A DNA stretch of 64,000 bases from Ruegeria sp. HKCCD4315 (GCF_013112245.1 NZ_WVRN01000001.1:2298501-2362500); one strand, 5' to 3'; shown: positions 18,433 through 28,665, counted from the stretch's first letter. Notes: generated by a model from the letters alone, not told the origin. Numbers and translations are program-made.

Positions 18433-20256
18433 TTAAACCTGTTGTGGCAACCCGATCCGTGACAGGCCACTTTCCATCAGATGCGCGCTGAACCGGGTCG
18501 GCACCGGGAAACGATCCTGCTGAATGCACGCCAGTGACATGTCCGGCTCCAGGTTGATCAGCCGCTTCAAAGCCTGTTCCCCCATCTGGCGGTTTCCCGC
18601 ATGTCCGTAAGCTGCCGCCAGATAGCGCATGACGGTTTTGAACTGTGGCTGAACTTCCATCACGGATTCACCAAATTCGATGGATGTTTCAAAATCGCCA
18701 CTGACCAGAGATGCAACACATGCCGCACCGTCGAACAGATGCCGATACGGGCTGTGACGCCCAACCAACCTGGCCTGCTGCGCAGCTTCCCGCGCCAACG
18801 CGGGTCGGTCCGTATAGCAGTAGAGCATTGCGGCCGAATCCCAGCTCATGGCGCGATACGGGCTAAGTTCCAACGCGCGGTCCACCAGATCCTGTGCGAC
18901 CGAAAACTCGCGGAAAACGTAGGAATGCACATGGGCAACAAGACCTAGCACAGTGCCATTATTGGGGTCAGCCTCGACAGCGCGGCGGGCCAGGTCGCGC
19001 GCCTGTGCCTCAAGCGTAGCGTCCCAAGTGCCATATCGCTCGCCGACCTTGAACGTGGTCACATAGGCCAGCCAGGCCAGATAGACCGGCTTGGGGTCAA
19101 GCTCGTACGCGGCCAGGATGTCGGCTTCCAGTTCGTCCAACCCCGGCCCACTCATCGTCAACAGATGATGCACGGCCGCAACCGCCGTCTTGGCCGCATG
19201 ATGCGCTGCCGGATCACGCATATGACGCCCGTTGAGCAGGGCGGTGAGCAATGCATCAGTGGCATAGCTGATAAAGGACGTCAGGCCAGAACAGTTTTGT
19301 CCCAGAAAGTCACCCTGATCAGCCACGACGTTCTGGCTCCAGATCACTTTCCGGTCTTCAGACCTCATGGCAGTTGCAGACACTTGCAGCATGTCACCGC
19401 AACTCGCCGCCCGGCATTGCAAGAAAAGATCAGGCCCTGCCGTCAGCGGATCGGTCGGGAGCGGGATCTGTGACACCCGGTAATCCTGCACTTCAAGCGC
19501 TTCGATCTCGATCAGCGATTTTGACAATTGTTCAGCAACGATGTTGGAGACAAAAGTGGCCGTCTCGGACCCTGCCCCCACATCCGGAGACAACAGACCA
19601 ACCACAAAATTCGGACGGGGGTGTGCAATCGAAGACGGCAGTGAAACACGCGCAGGCTGGCTTGTTGGTACCGGCATGGGGCCTGCTGCTGATGCCTGCT
19701 CAAGCGCACCCTCTATCGTCGCCCGCGACACCGTGAACAGCTCAAGCGAAGCGCCGATATTCTTGAGCTTGGGACGGCCGACAGAGTTAAAGAGAAAGTC
19801 GTTTCGACCACGTAATGCATTGCGCACAACGCTTGAAACCAGAACTTCGCCGGGTGAGCCCACACTTTCGATCCGGGCTGCCGTGTTGACCGCGTCACCA
19901 ATAATCTGATGATCGACTTCAAACGTGTCACCCAGATGCACGCCGATACGATACCCTTTTGCATAGCGTTCAGCGCTTTGAGTCAGCACCTCCTGCACCC
20001 CCAGTGCGGTTTCCACCGCAGCACGCGCGCTTGGGAACACGGCGCACAGGCCGTCACCCGTCAGGCCCGTCACGCAGCCGCGAAAGCTTTGGACCAGTTC
20101 GCTGGCGCAATTCAGGTCGCGGCGGATTGTGGCAAGAGTTTCAATTTCAGCTTCGCGTACTTCAACTGAATAGTCGCAAGCATCCAAAAACAGAATGGCC
20201 CTGAGCTGTGCCTTAGGCAATTCGGTCGGCCTGTATAGATTCAGGTTTAATCCCAT
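18433..20256 (-). CDS. Class III nucleotide cyclase with large C-terminal TPR-like region
   Basis: From ATG 20256 the protein has 607 residues; the frame also opens at 20328 (24 residues more), and neither start has a strong ribosome site. Residues 15-145 form a class III cyclase domain with metal aspartates D25 (ILFLDACDYS) and D68 (LTGDG) and the N124-x3-R128 pair (NTAARIES). The purine-recognition positions are not canonical: the usual Lys is G64 and the usual Asp is Q117, so the product (cAMP, cGMP or other) is unclear. Residues about 200-330 resemble the TolB-like segment often found in these proteins. The C-terminal half is TPR-like (ARRAVEADPNNGTVLGLVAH, DRALELSPYRAMSWDSAAML). It heads the cyclase-PAP2-protease trio. 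Confidence 0.88.
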   Translation of the reverse strand: MGLNLNLYRPTELPKAQLRAILFLDACDYSVEVREAEIETLATIRRDLNCASELVQSFRGCVTGLTGDGLCAVFPSARAAVETALGVQEVLTQSAERYAKGYRIGVHLGDTFEVDHQIIGDAVNTAARIESVGSPGEVLVSSVVRNALRGRNDFLFNSVGRPKLKNIGASLELFTVSRATIEGALEQASAAGPMPVPTSQPARVSLPSSIAHPRPNFVVGLLSPDVGAGSETATFVSNIVAEQLSKSLIEIEALEVQDYRVSQIPLPTDPLTAGPDLFLQCRAASCGDMLQVSATAMRSEDRKVIWSQNVVADQGDFLGQNCSGLTSFISYATDALLTALLNGRHMRDPAAHHAAKTAVAAVHHLLTMSGPGLDELEADILAAYELDPKPVYLAWLAYVTTFKVGERYGTWDATLEAQARDLARRAVEADPNNGTVLGLVAHVHSYVFREFSVAQDLVDRALELSPYRAMSWDSAAMLYCYTDRPALAREAAQQARLVGRHSPYRHLFDGAACVASLVSGDFETSIEFGESVMEVQPQFKTVMRYLAAAYGHAGNRQMGEQALKRLINLEPDMSLACIQQDRFPVPTRFSAHLMESGLSRIGLPQQV

Positions 20257-20328
20257 GATCGTATCTCTGACTTCTTTAACTAATTGGGATGCACCGCCCC
20301 AAGAATGATCAAGCTGCATCCGATGCAT

Positions 20329-21067
20329 GCGTGGCGCAGATCCAGAGGTTGTGCACGTTTCGGCGCCGTCTTTTTTCGCAGGACCGACCCTTGGTCTGAA
20401 TGGGCTTCAAAAGGCTGTTGTCGGCCTGACGGAGAAATTCGGTTTCTAAAATATGTTAAGTTCAATCTAATGCAGCTTATTGTATGTGTTTTATGAACTT
20501 TCGTCGACTTAATTTTGCTTTACACCCTCAAACAGGACTTTTCCTGACGGCTCTGAGGGCGGTGGCAAGCTGGTCGAGATTGGCCAGAAACGACGTTTCT
20601 TTCCCGCAGAGGGCGTGTAATCGCCGCTAAAACACTGAAGGACAGTATTGAGAACGTGCTCCAGAAACCTCGACGTTACTGCTGCCTTGCACATCCAACG
20701 CGTGGGGCAACCGAACTGGAAAACCCAATCGACGTATGGTGTTATGCTGCCTTCCCAATGCAAACAAAAGGGACAGATAACGTTCTAAACAAGTGTCCTA
20801 TTGCTTCGATAGAACTTACCAATGTCTCAACTATAACGAATGTACAGTTTACCGCCCGCAGTTTATTTCGAAGTGATCCAGATGCTCTCGCGGGCCCGTT
20901 CCCAAGTTGCACAACGCAGTAGGAACATTTTTGCCTGTTCAACAGCTCGAAAAGTGGCGCGCGTGGTTATCTGAGAATCGTTAATCCTGCAACGAATTTT
21001 AATATCACCAACGGTTGGCAGGGCTTTCTCTCTTGTCATTGTACAGAATCCGCGCCAATGGCGGTGC
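20329..21067. other. Long, AT-richer intergenic stretch without a convincing gene
   Basis: About 740 bp between the divergent cyclase and flavoprotein genes. It is richer in A+T than its surroundings. Open frames of 60-88 codons exist on both strands, the longest at 20509-20763 (minus) and 20656-20922 (plus). None has a good ribosome site, a known motif or host-like codon use. It should hold both promoters; it may also hold gene debris. Confidence 0.5.
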
Positions 21068-22249
21068 ATGAGGTTCGACACTATCATATTGGGGGCCGGA
21101 GCCGCAGGCATGATGTGCGCAGCCCACTGTGGCGGGCACGTTTTGGTGATTGATCACGCCAAAGCACCGGGCGAAAAGATCCGCATATCGGGCGGTGGGC
21201 GCTGTAATTTCACCAATATGTACGCAAGCCCGAGCAACTTCCTGTCGCAAAACCCGCATTTCTGCAAATCTGCGTTAGCACGTTATTCGCAGTGGGATTT
21301 TGTCGATCTGGTTGGGCGTCACAATATCGCCTGGCACGAGAAAACGCTGGGTCAGCTGTTTTGTGATGGGTCATCGAAACAGATTATTAAGATGCTGCTG
21401 GACGAGATGCGCGAAGCAGGAGCAGAGCTGTGGGTGCAAACGTCCCTGCGCGATCTGCGCAAGACCGAAAGCGGGTTTGCATTGGAGGTCGAACGTGACG
21501 GGCAACGGCAGCACCTGACCTGCGCCAATCTGGTGCTGGCCACCGGCGGCAAGTCGATCCCGAAAATGGGCGCGACCGGGCTTGCCTATGACATTGCCGG
21601 GCAATTCGACTTGCGCGTGACCGACACGCGCGCCGCGCTGGTCCCGTTCACATTCTCGGATGGTCGGTTCAAGGACTTGTCCGGTGTTTCCTTGCCAGCG
21701 CGGTTGTCAAACGATCGCACCAGCTTTGACGAAGCGTTGCTGTTCACGCATCGCGGCCTCAGCGGGCCGTCAGTGTTGCAGTTGTCATCCTATTGGTCCG
21801 AGGGTGAAGCGATCTGGGTAAATCTGATCCCAGATCTGCCGTTGTTCGATCTGTTGCGGACACAGCGTCAGAGCGGGGGTCGAAAGGCTTTGACGACAGA
21901 ACTGGCGCGCCATCTGCCCGCCCGGTTGGTCGACTATCTGAGCAAGGTCATTCCTATGTCCGGGAACCTTGCAGATCAGTCAGATGCGAAACTGACAGAT
22001 CTGGCCGCAGCCCTTTCAGCGTGGCAATTGGTACCGTCGGGGACCGAAGGGTATCGCACGGCTGAAGTCACGCTGGGTGGGATCGATACCGACGATTTGT
22101 CTTCTAAAACCATGGAGGCCAAGGATGTCCCTGGCCTCTACGCGATTGGCGAAGCGGTGGATGTCACCGGCTGGTTGGGTGGCTACAACTTCCAATGGGC
22201 ATGGTCGTCAGGCCATGCCGCTGGTGTTGCCATTGCCGCCAAGCATTAA
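21068..22249 (+). CDS. HI0933/BaiN-family NAD(P)/FAD-dependent oxidoreductase
   Basis: The 393-residue flavoprotein starts with the dinucleotide motif TIILGAGAAGMMCA and the family-specific ISGGGRCNFTNM (about 41-52). A second motif is LVLATGGKSIPKMGATG. The C-terminus VDVTGWLGGYNFQWAWSSGHAAG is the typical end of the HI0933 (YhiN) family, whose physiological substrate is generally unknown. It is a single plus-strand gene within the otherwise minus-strand dcw region, divergent from the cyclase operon and converging with a lipoprotein gene that overlaps its end by 4 bp. Confidence 0.93.
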   Translation: MRFDTIILGAGAAGMMCAAHCGGHVLVIDHAKAPGEKIRISGGGRCNFTNMYASPSNFLSQNPHFCKSALARYSQWDFVDLVGRHNIAWHEKTLGQLFCDGSSKQIIKMLLDEMREAGAELWVQTSLRDLRKTESGFALEVERDGQRQHLTCANLVLATGGKSIPKMGATGLAYDIAGQFDLRVTDTRAALVPFTFSDGRFKDLSGVSLPARLSNDRTSFDEALLFTHRGLSGPSVLQLSSYWSEGEAIWVNLIPDLPLFDLLRTQRQSGGRKALTTELARHLPARLVDYLSKVIPMSGNLADQSDAKLTDLAAALSAWQLVPSGTEGYRTAEVTLGGIDTDDLSSKTMEAKDVPGLYAIGEAVDVTGWLGGYNFQWAWSSGHAAGVAIAAKH

Positions 22250-22620
22250 CCGACGACGTTATACCCGCGCCCGCGCATACAGTTGCGCACGATCACTTCC
22301 TGATTCTGAGTGTTGTTGATCGCGCTTGCACCAGCACCGATCAACGCACCGGCTGCTGCTGCACGGCCTAGATCACTGGCACTGTTGTCGATGATTGCAG
22401 TGGTTGCCGCAGCACCGGCGGCGCCGATGGCAGCGGCGCCGGCAGTGTTGCTGTCGAGCGTCGGCTGAGATCGTGCAAGCGCCTGACAATTGGCCAGATC
22501 GGACTGATAATTGGGCCCTACCGCCCCGTCGATGATCGGGACATAGTTCGCCCCGCTATTGGCGCAGGCTCCGGCCAGTGCAACGACAGGAAGGGCGAAG
22601 AAAATTTTGCGTGCAGACAT
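22246..22620 (-). CDS. Small glycine/alanine-rich lipoprotein
   Basis: ATG 22620 has GAGG about 9 bases upstream and gives 124 residues; an upstream in-frame start at 22668 is rejected because it would bury the signal peptide. The signal peptide ends in lipobox LAGAC. The mature part has a Gly/Ala-rich hydrophobic middle (AGAAAIGAAGAAATTAIID, then GRAAAAGALIGAGA), similar to glycine-zipper lipoproteins, and ends EVIVRNCMRGRGYNVVG, an ending common in small Rhodobacterales lipoproteins. Probable outer-membrane or periplasmic lipoprotein; function unknown. Confidence 0.85.
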   Translation of the reverse strand: MSARKIFFALPVVALAGACANSGANYVPIIDGAVGPNYQSDLANCQALARSQPTLDSNTAGAAAIGAAGAAATTAIIDNSASDLGRAAAAGALIGAGASAINNTQNQEVIVRNCMRGRGYNVVG

Positions 22621-22719
22621 ATCCGCTACCTCTTTGTGAACTGAAGGTGACGCAACCTTACTTCCCACAAAGTGTCAATCTGATTGGGAAAAGTCCAGAT
22701 CAACCGGCAGAGCGTCGCC

Positions 22720-24117
22720 TTACGTCAGTCGTTTGCGCACTTGCTCGGTAAAGTCATCGCCGCGTTGCTCGAAATTATCGTATTGATCGAAACTGGCTGC
22801 CGCCGGTGCCAGCAACACCGTGTCGCCCTCTTCTGCGTCTTCGATAGCTTGCGCCACTGCTGCCTCCATCGTGGTGCAAACCTGGGCGTCCGCTTCCAGC
22901 TGCATCGCAAAACCCGCCGCTTCGCGACCGATTACATAAGCTTTGCGCACCTGATCCGATGCCGTGTTCAGAGCTGCGATACCGCCCTCTTTCTCAAGCC
23001 CACCGCAAATCCAGCGGATATTCTTGAACGCGCTCAGCGCCTTCAAGGCGCTGTCGACATTGGTCGCCTTCGAATCGTTGACGTAAGTAACCCCACCCGC
23101 TTCGGCAATGATCTGGCTGCGGTGCGGCAGGCCCGGATAGGAATGAAGCGCATCCTCGATCACACGCGGCGCAAGACCCAACGACCGGCAGGCGGCGTAG
23201 GCCGCGCAGGCGTTTTGGTGGTTATGCGCACCGGGCAGACCCTTGATCGCGCGCAGGTCGATGGAACCTGCCTGACGCCCCTTGCGGTATTCCGACAAGA
23301 AACCTTTGCGTGCAAACACTTGCCACCCCGGACCTGTCAGTTTGCGCGCAACCGAGATGCGGATCACCCGGTCATCCGTTGGCCCTTCGGACAATTGCCC
23401 AGCCAGAAATGCGCCTTCGATCTCGTCAATGCCAATGATCGCGCGGTCTGGCCCGCCTTCAGCAAAGAGACGCCGCTTGGCAGCAAAATAGCCGCCCATG
23501 CCGCCGTGTCGGTCCAGATGATCGGGTGAGAGGTTGGTGAATACAGCCACGTCGGGAGTCAACGCACGAGCAAGTTCCGTCTGATAGCTGCTGAGTTCCA
23601 AAACCACCACCGAACCATCGCCGCCCGGATCAATATCCAGAACCCCGCGTCCGATATTGCCCGCCAATTGCGCCTCGCGCCCGGCCTCGGTCAGGATGTG
23701 GTGGATCAACGCCGCCGTGGTGGATTTCCCGTTCGAGCCCGTCACCGCAATCACGCGCGGCGGCGTGTCGTAGTTGTTCCATTCCGAACCCGCGAAGGAA
23801 CGGAAGAACAGGCCGATGTCGTTGTCCACCGGCACGCCAGCGTCCAAAGCCGCGGAAACGACCGGGTTCGGTTCAGGATAAAGATGCGGAATGCCCGGTG
23901 AGACGATCAGCGACGCAATGCCGTCAAACGCGCCGTGTTTACGCAGATCGGCGCAGGTGAACCCCTCGCCTTCGGCAGTTTCACGAGCTGCCGGGTTATC
24001 GTCCCAGCACACAGGCTCAGCCTTGCCAGCACGCAAAGCGCGTGCTGTCGCCAAGCCCGATCGGCCCAGCCCCAGAACTGCAACTTTTTGCCCTGAAAAG
24101 CCTTTGACCGGGATCAT
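22720..24117 (-). CDS. murD: UDP-N-acetylmuramoylalanine--D-glutamate ligase MurD
   Basis: MurD adds D-glutamate to UDP-MurNAc-L-Ala. The 465-residue protein begins [21 protein letters not shown], as in the family, and has the P-loop [14 protein letters not shown], the central motif [16 protein letters not shown] and the C-terminal region [19 protein letters not shown]. It follows the small ATPase gene with a 4-bp overlap. After it the dcw order is broken by about 7 kb before ftsW. Confidence 0.97.
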   Translation of the reverse strand: MIPVKGFSGQKVAVLGLGRSGLATARALRAGKAEPVCWDDNPAARETAEGEGFTCADLRKHGAFDGIASLIVSPGIPHLYPEPNPVVSAALDAGVPVDNDIGLFFRSFAGSEWNNYDTPPRVIAVTGSNGKSTTAALIHHILTEAGREAQLAGNIGRGVLDIDPGGDGSVVVLELSSYQTELARALTPDVAVFTNLSPDHLDRHGGMGGYFAAKRRLFAEGGPDRAIIGIDEIEGAFLAGQLSEGPTDDRVIRISVARKLTGPGWQVFARKGFLSEYRKGRQAGSIDLRAIKGLPGAHNHQNACAAYAACRSLGLAPRVIEDALHSYPGLPHRSQIIAEAGGVTYVNDSKATNVDSALKALSAFKNIRWICGGLEKEGGIAALNTASDQVRKAYVIGREAAGFAMQLEADAQVCTTMEAAVAQAIEDAEEGDTVLLAPAAASFDQYDNFEQRGDDFTEQVRKRLT

Positions 24118-24659
24118 GTCTTACTTCCTTCGTCTAGCTGTGCCTCAAGCCAATCCGCCCGTTCTTCGACAGGTCGCTTTGGAATAAGGGTGGTCTTGAA
24201 ACCAAGTTTGGGCAAGCGGTCGCACAAACCCTCATATTCCGCAAGAGCGTCAACCAGATCGTGCTGACGCTGACTGTCTTTCACATAGATTTCAGGCCAG
24301 GGCGGGAACAGAAAAATCTGACGGTCATAGTCAAGCCGGACGATCTGGTCTCGCAGGGCATTGTCCAGATCAGTGCCTGTGCGCTCAAACCAGATCAATG
24401 CATCCAATGCGGACCGGTCGAATAGAACCAAACCGTCCGGGGCTTGGGTCATATCGTTGAAGGCCGTCTCGATGACTTTCCGACAAAACGCTTCGGGATC
24501 TGTCCAAGGCAAGGCGGTTCCATCGACTTGCTGTTCCGCGATCACAACGCGGCGACCGGGTTCTGTAACAGTCTCATAGCCGCGCCGCGCCATCTCTTGC
24601 AGGAGGGTGGATTTACCGCCTCCTGAACAGCCTGACAGCACAATGCGACGGTTGCTCAC
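24114..24659 (-). CDS. Small P-loop ATPase (AAA_28-like), coupled to mraY and murD
   Basis: A 181-residue protein with Walker [10 protein letters not shown] (residues 9-17) and a kinase-like layout: [19 protein letters not shown] in the Walker B region and [20 protein letters not shown]. This resembles the AAA_28 group of predicted ATPases/kinases, whose substrates are mostly unknown. It overlaps mraY by 4 bp upstream and murD by 4 bp downstream, so it is translated with the cell-wall enzymes. A small-molecule kinase or nucleotide hydrolase role is possible; nothing in the sequence names a substrate. Confidence 0.8.
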   Translation of the reverse strand: MSNRRIVLSGCSGGGKSTLLQEMARRGYETVTEPGRRVVIAEQQVDGTALPWTDPEAFCRKVIETAFNDMTQAPDGLVLFDRSALDALIWFERTGTDLDNALRDQIVRLDYDRQIFLFPPWPEIYVKDSQRQHDLVDALAEYEGLCDRLPKLGFKTTLIPKRPVEERADWLEAQLDEGSKT

Positions 24660-25738
24660 CTTACCTTCAGCGTTGCCAGTCCGATCATCGCCAGGATCAG
24701 CGAGATGATCCAGAAACGGATGACGATGGTCGGTTCAGCCCAGCCTTTTTTCTCATAATGGTGGTGGATCGGGGCCATCAGGAAGACCCTCTTGCCGGTG
24801 CGTTTGAAGTAGAGGACCTGAATGATCACACTCAGCGCTTCGACCACGAACAGACCGCCAACCACGGCCAGAACAAGCTCGTGCTTGGTGGCGACGGCAA
24901 TCGCACCCAGTGCACCACCTAGAGCCAATGAACCGGTGTCACCCATGAAGACCGCCGCGGGTGGTGCGTTGTACCACAAAAAGCCCAAACCGCCGCCGAA
25001 CAAAGCAGCCGTAAAGATCAGGATTTCACCGGTTCCGGGCACGTAGTGCACGTCCAGATACTCGGTAAAGTCCACACGTCCAACCGCATAGGCGATGATT
25101 CCAAGGGTCGTGGCGGCAATCATTGCGGGCATGATCGCCAGTCCGTCCAGCCCATCAGTCAGGTTCACCGCATTGGCGGCCCCCACGATTACGACCACCG
25201 CAAACGGAATATAGAACAGGCCTAGATTGACCAGAGTGTCTTTAAACACGGGCACCGCCAGTTGGTTCTGCAACGCCTCGGGATGGTGCAAAGATGCCCA
25301 GAGCGAGGCCAGAACCGCAATGATGACGCCCAACGCCAGACGCATCTTGCTTGAGACGCCTTTCGTATTTTGCTTGGAGACTTTGGCATAGTCATCCGCA
25401 AAACCGATGGCCGCATAGGCCAGCGTTACGAACAGAACCATCCAGACATAAGGGTTGTCCCAGCGTGCCCAGATCAGGGTCGATGTCACAAGCGCACCAA
25501 CAATCAGCAACCCGCCCATGGTCGGCGTGCCCGCCTTGGAAAAATGGCCTTCGGGGCCGTCATCGCGGATCGGTTGGCCCTTGCCTTGCTTTTTGCGCAG
25601 CACATTGATCAAGGGCTTGCCGAACAGGAAACCAAAGATCAGCGCCGTCAAAAAGGCGCCACCCGCGCGGAAGGTGATGTAGCGGAAGAGGTTCCAGAAG
25701 TCCCCGCCATCCGACAGGGCGGTCAACCAATACAGCAT
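24656..25738 (-). CDS. mraY: Phospho-N-acetylmuramoyl-pentapeptide transferase MraY
   Basis: MraY makes lipid I on the inner face of the membrane by moving phospho-MurNAc-pentapeptide to undecaprenyl phosphate. The 360-residue protein has ten helices and the family motifs [38 protein letters not shown] (catalytic Asp) and the histidine motif [11 protein letters not shown]. It follows murF by 36 bp. Confidence 0.98.
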   Translation of the reverse strand: MLYWLTALSDGGDFWNLFRYITFRAGGAFLTALIFGFLFGKPLINVLRKKQGKGQPIRDDGPEGHFSKAGTPTMGGLLIVGALVTSTLIWARWDNPYVWMVLFVTLAYAAIGFADDYAKVSKQNTKGVSSKMRLALGVIIAVLASLWASLHHPEALQNQLAVPVFKDTLVNLGLFYIPFAVVVIVGAANAVNLTDGLDGLAIMPAMIAATTLGIIAYAVGRVDFTEYLDVHYVPGTGEILIFTAALFGGGLGFLWYNAPPAAVFMGDTGSLALGGALGAIAVATKHELVLAVVGGLFVVEALSVIIQVLYFKRTGKRVFLMAPIHHHYEKKGWAEPTIVIRFWIISLILAMIGLATLKVR

Positions 25739-25774
25739 GACAATACCTTTCTCACACGCGGCGTCTGGGTGCGA

Positions 25775-27169
25775 TCACCCATCAAGCGCGCTCCCTTGCC
25801 CCATTTTACGCAGACCGTCAACAATCGTTGCCAATGCCATGCTGAGTGACCCTTTGGCCAATACCGTGTCACCTTCATTGATCAATGCAGGCAAATGCTC
25901 GGCCATCTCGGCGCTGGTTTCGAACCAGAGCCCGCGCTTGTCATCGGGTAGCGCCTTGTGCATGGCCTGCATCAAGGGGCCGATGCAATGCACCTGATTT
26001 ACTTTCCCCATGGCTGCAACATTCGCCATTTCGGCGTGCATCGCCACTTCCTGCGAGCCCAGTTCCTTCATGTCACCCAAAAATGCGATGCGGCGAGTAC
26101 CTTGCGACGCAGCCAGCACGTCCAGCGCGGCCTCCATCGAGGTTGGGTTGGCGTTGTAGCTATCGTCCAGCAGTTCGATTTGGCCACCGCCGGACAGCGG
26201 CAAGTTTTCGCGTACACCGCGCCCTTTGACCGGAGACCACGCCCGCAAACCCGCAATCGCCTGATCCAGATCGACACCCAATTCCACGCACGCGGCCAAT
26301 GCCCCAAGCGCGTTCATGGCAAAATGGGTGCCGGCAGAATTGACGTCAAAGCGGATGGGATAATCGCCGATCACGGCTTGGGCGTTCACGGCGTTGGCCG
26401 CTTGCTGTACGTCGGTCAATCGGTAATCCGAGGCCTTGCGGCCGAAATCAACAATTCCCGTCCCGTGGCCCAGCGCGGTTTGGCGCAGAATGTCTGCGTG
26501 CTTGATGTCTGCATTTACAATCGCGGCCCCGCCTGGCTCCAACCCTTCAAAGATCGCCGCTTTTTCATGGGCGATGCCTGCAACTGATTCAAAGGCTTCC
26601 AAGTGCACCGCAGCCACGGTTGTGACCAGCGCCACATGTGGGCGCGCCTGTTTGGCCAGCGGGGCAATCTCACCCGGGTGATTCATACCGATCTCAATAA
26701 CGGCGAATTCCGTGTCGCGCGGCATCCGCGCCAAGGTCAGCGGCACGCCCCAATGGTTGTTGTAACTGGCCACGCTGGCATGGGTCTTGCCTTGGGTTTC
26801 GAGGATCGTCGCCAGCATTTCCTTGGTCGAGGTCTTGCCGACGCTGCCTGTTACGCCCACCACGCGCGCATCCGTTCGCGCCCGTGCGGCCTGACCCAAG
26901 GCTTCAAGTCCAGCCTGAACGTCTTCGACGATTAGCAAAGGTGCGCCGTCCGGCACATCATCGGGTATGCGCGACACCAGTGCAGCGCCCGCCCCCCTTT
27001 CCAACGCCTGCGCCACAAAATCATGACCGTCCCGCGCGGCTTTAAGCGCCACGAACAAGTCTCCGGGCTGAAGGGTGCGGGTGTCGATCGATACTCCATT
27101 TGCGATCCAGTCGCGCGTCCCCTGACCGCCCGTGGCCTCAGCGGCTTCGGATGCTGTCCAGAGTGTCAT
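25775..27169 (-). CDS. murF: UDP-MurNAc-tripeptide--D-Ala-D-Ala ligase MurF
   Basis: MurF adds the D-Ala-D-Ala dipeptide made by Ddl to complete the pentapeptide. The 464-residue protein has the P-loop VTGSVGKTSTKEMLA, the conserved SYNNHWGVPLTLARMP and EIGMNHPGEI motifs, and the C-terminal region DDSYNANPTSMEAALDVLA. It overlaps murE by 4 bp. Confidence 0.97.
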   Translation of the reverse strand: MTLWTASEAAEATGGQGTRDWIANGVSIDTRTLQPGDLFVALKAARDGHDFVAQALERGAGAALVSRIPDDVPDGAPLLIVEDVQAGLEALGQAARARTDARVVGVTGSVGKTSTKEMLATILETQGKTHASVASYNNHWGVPLTLARMPRDTEFAVIEIGMNHPGEIAPLAKQARPHVALVTTVAAVHLEAFESVAGIAHEKAAIFEGLEPGGAAIVNADIKHADILRQTALGHGTGIVDFGRKASDYRLTDVQQAANAVNAQAVIGDYPIRFDVNSAGTHFAMNALGALAACVELGVDLDQAIAGLRAWSPVKGRGVRENLPLSGGGQIELLDDSYNANPTSMEAALDVLAASQGTRRIAFLGDMKELGSQEVAMHAEMANVAAMGKVNQVHCIGPLMQAMHKALPDDKRGLWFETSAEMAEHLPALINEGDTVLAKGSLSMALATIVDGLRKMGQGSALDG

Positions 27170-28665
27170 GCTACCCTCCCGTCAAGCGCGGCCACAGAAA
27201 TACTGGCCTGTTCAACGTCATCAAAGGGCAGAACCTGATCTCCGACGATCTGGCCGGTTTCGTGCCCCTTACCAGCAATCAGCAGCGCATCGCCCGGTTG
27301 CAGCGCGTCGATGCCACGCAGGATGGCTTCGGCACGGTCGCCGACTTCGGTCACACTGGCCTGACCTGCGGCCTCAAGCGCACCTTCCATGACGGCAGCG
27401 CGGATAGTGGCCGGGTCTTCGCTGCGTGGGTTATCGTCGGTGACAAACACCACATCAGCATGGTTCGCCGCCGCCTTGCCCATCAGAGGGCGTTTCGTGG
27501 CGTCGCGATCCCCACCTGCCCCAACGATGGCGATCAGACGCCCCATGACATGCGGGCGCAGCGCCTTGAGGGCCGTGGCCACCGCGTCGGGCGTATGCGC
27601 GTAATCCACAAAAACCGTTGCACCGTTGTCGCGCGTTGCGGCCAGTTGCATCCGTCCCCGTACCGTTGTCAGATGCGGCAGAGTTTCAAAGACCTGCTCG
27701 GGGCTGTCGCCAGCGGCGATGACCAACCCACAGGCCAGCAGGATATTTTCGGCCTGAAATCCACCAATCAGGTTTAAACGAGTCTGGTAGGTTCGGCCTT
27801 GCCACGAAAAGCGCAGGTCCTGTCCTGTGGCGTCAAACCGCTGATTGATCAGGCACAAGTCAGCATCGCCAAGACCAACGGTCAACACCGATTGGCCCCG
27901 GGATTTTGCGATCCGCTGGACCTGCGCCCCCTTAGGGTCACTCAGATTGATCACCGCCGTGCCGTCTTGCGGCAACACACGGTCGAACAACCCGGCCTTG
28001 GCGGCAAAATACGCCTCGAAGGTTTCGTGATAGTCCAGATGGTCTTGTGTGAAGTTGGAAAACCCTGCGGCAGTCAGGTGCACGCCATCCAGGCGACGTT
28101 GCTCCAGGCCGTGGGACGATGCTTCCATCGCGGCATGGGTCACACCATTTTCAGCCGCCTCTGCCAGACAGCAATGCAGGGTGATTGGTTCAGGGGTGGT
28201 GTGCGCCAACGGTGCGGTCCATGCGCCCTCAACCCCGGTGGTTCCAAGATTGACAGCAGCGTGATCCAATTCAGACCAAATCTGGCGCACAAAGGTGGCG
28301 ACAGATGTTTTTCCATTGGTTCCCGTGACGGCGACGATGGTTTTTGGTTGTGCTCCAAACCACAACGCAGCCGCCCCGGCCAGCGCCTGACGCGGGTCTT
28401 CAACCACAATCAGTGCGGCGTCTGATGCAGAAAGCTCGACCTCGGCGATCTGAGCCCCTTCGGCATCGGTCAGGATCGCGGATGCACCCATGCGCAGGGC
28501 AAACTGAATGAACTCTCCGCCATGCACCCGCGTGCCGGGAAGGGCCGCGAACAGGAAGCCGTCTTTCACCTCACGGCTGTCAACAGCCAGACCTGTGATG
28601 TCAGGGTTTGCGCCCCCGCGTGCGGTCAGGGCCAGTTGGTTGAGTTTCTTTGTCCTTGTGCCCAT
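27166..28665 (-). CDS. murE: UDP-MurNAc-dipeptide--meso-diaminopimelate ligase MurE
   Basis: MurE adds the third residue of the stem peptide. The 499-residue protein has the P-loop AVTGTNGKTSVATFV, MEASSHGLEQRRLDGV, the central NFTQDHLDYHETFEAYF, and the C-terminal DNPRSEDPATI. The DNPR motif is the known signature for meso-diaminopimelate selection, as expected for a Gram-negative bacterium. It lies 22 bp after ftsI and overlaps murF by 4 bp. Confidence 0.97.
   Translation of the reverse strand: MGTRTKKLNQLALTARGGANPDITGLAVDSREVKDGFLFAALPGTRVHGGEFIQFALRMGASAILTDAEGAQIAEVELSASDAALIVVEDPRQALAGAAALWFGAQPKTIVAVTGTNGKTSVATFVRQIWSELDHAAVNLGTTGVEGAWTAPLAHTTPEPITLHCCLAEAAENGVTHAAMEASSHGLEQRRLDGVHLTAAGFSNFTQDHLDYHETFEAYFAAKAGLFDRVLPQDGTAVINLSDPKGAQVQRIAKSRGQSVLTVGLGDADLCLINQRFDATGQDLRFSWQGRTYQTRLNLIGGFQAENILLACGLVIAAGDSPEQVFETLPHLTTVRGRMQLAATRDNGATVFVDYAHTPDAVATALKALRPHVMGRLIAIVGAGGDRDATKRPLMGKAAANHADVVFVTDDNPRSEDPATIRAAVMEGALEAAGQASVTEVGDRAEAILRGIDALQPGDALLIAGKGHETGQIVGDQVLPFDDVEQASISVAALDGRVA

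Noticed and set aside
20509..20763. 84-codon minus-strand frame in the long gap, possibly a gene remnant
   Set aside because: No motif, no ribosome site and unusual composition; I cannot tie it to any transposase or other family.
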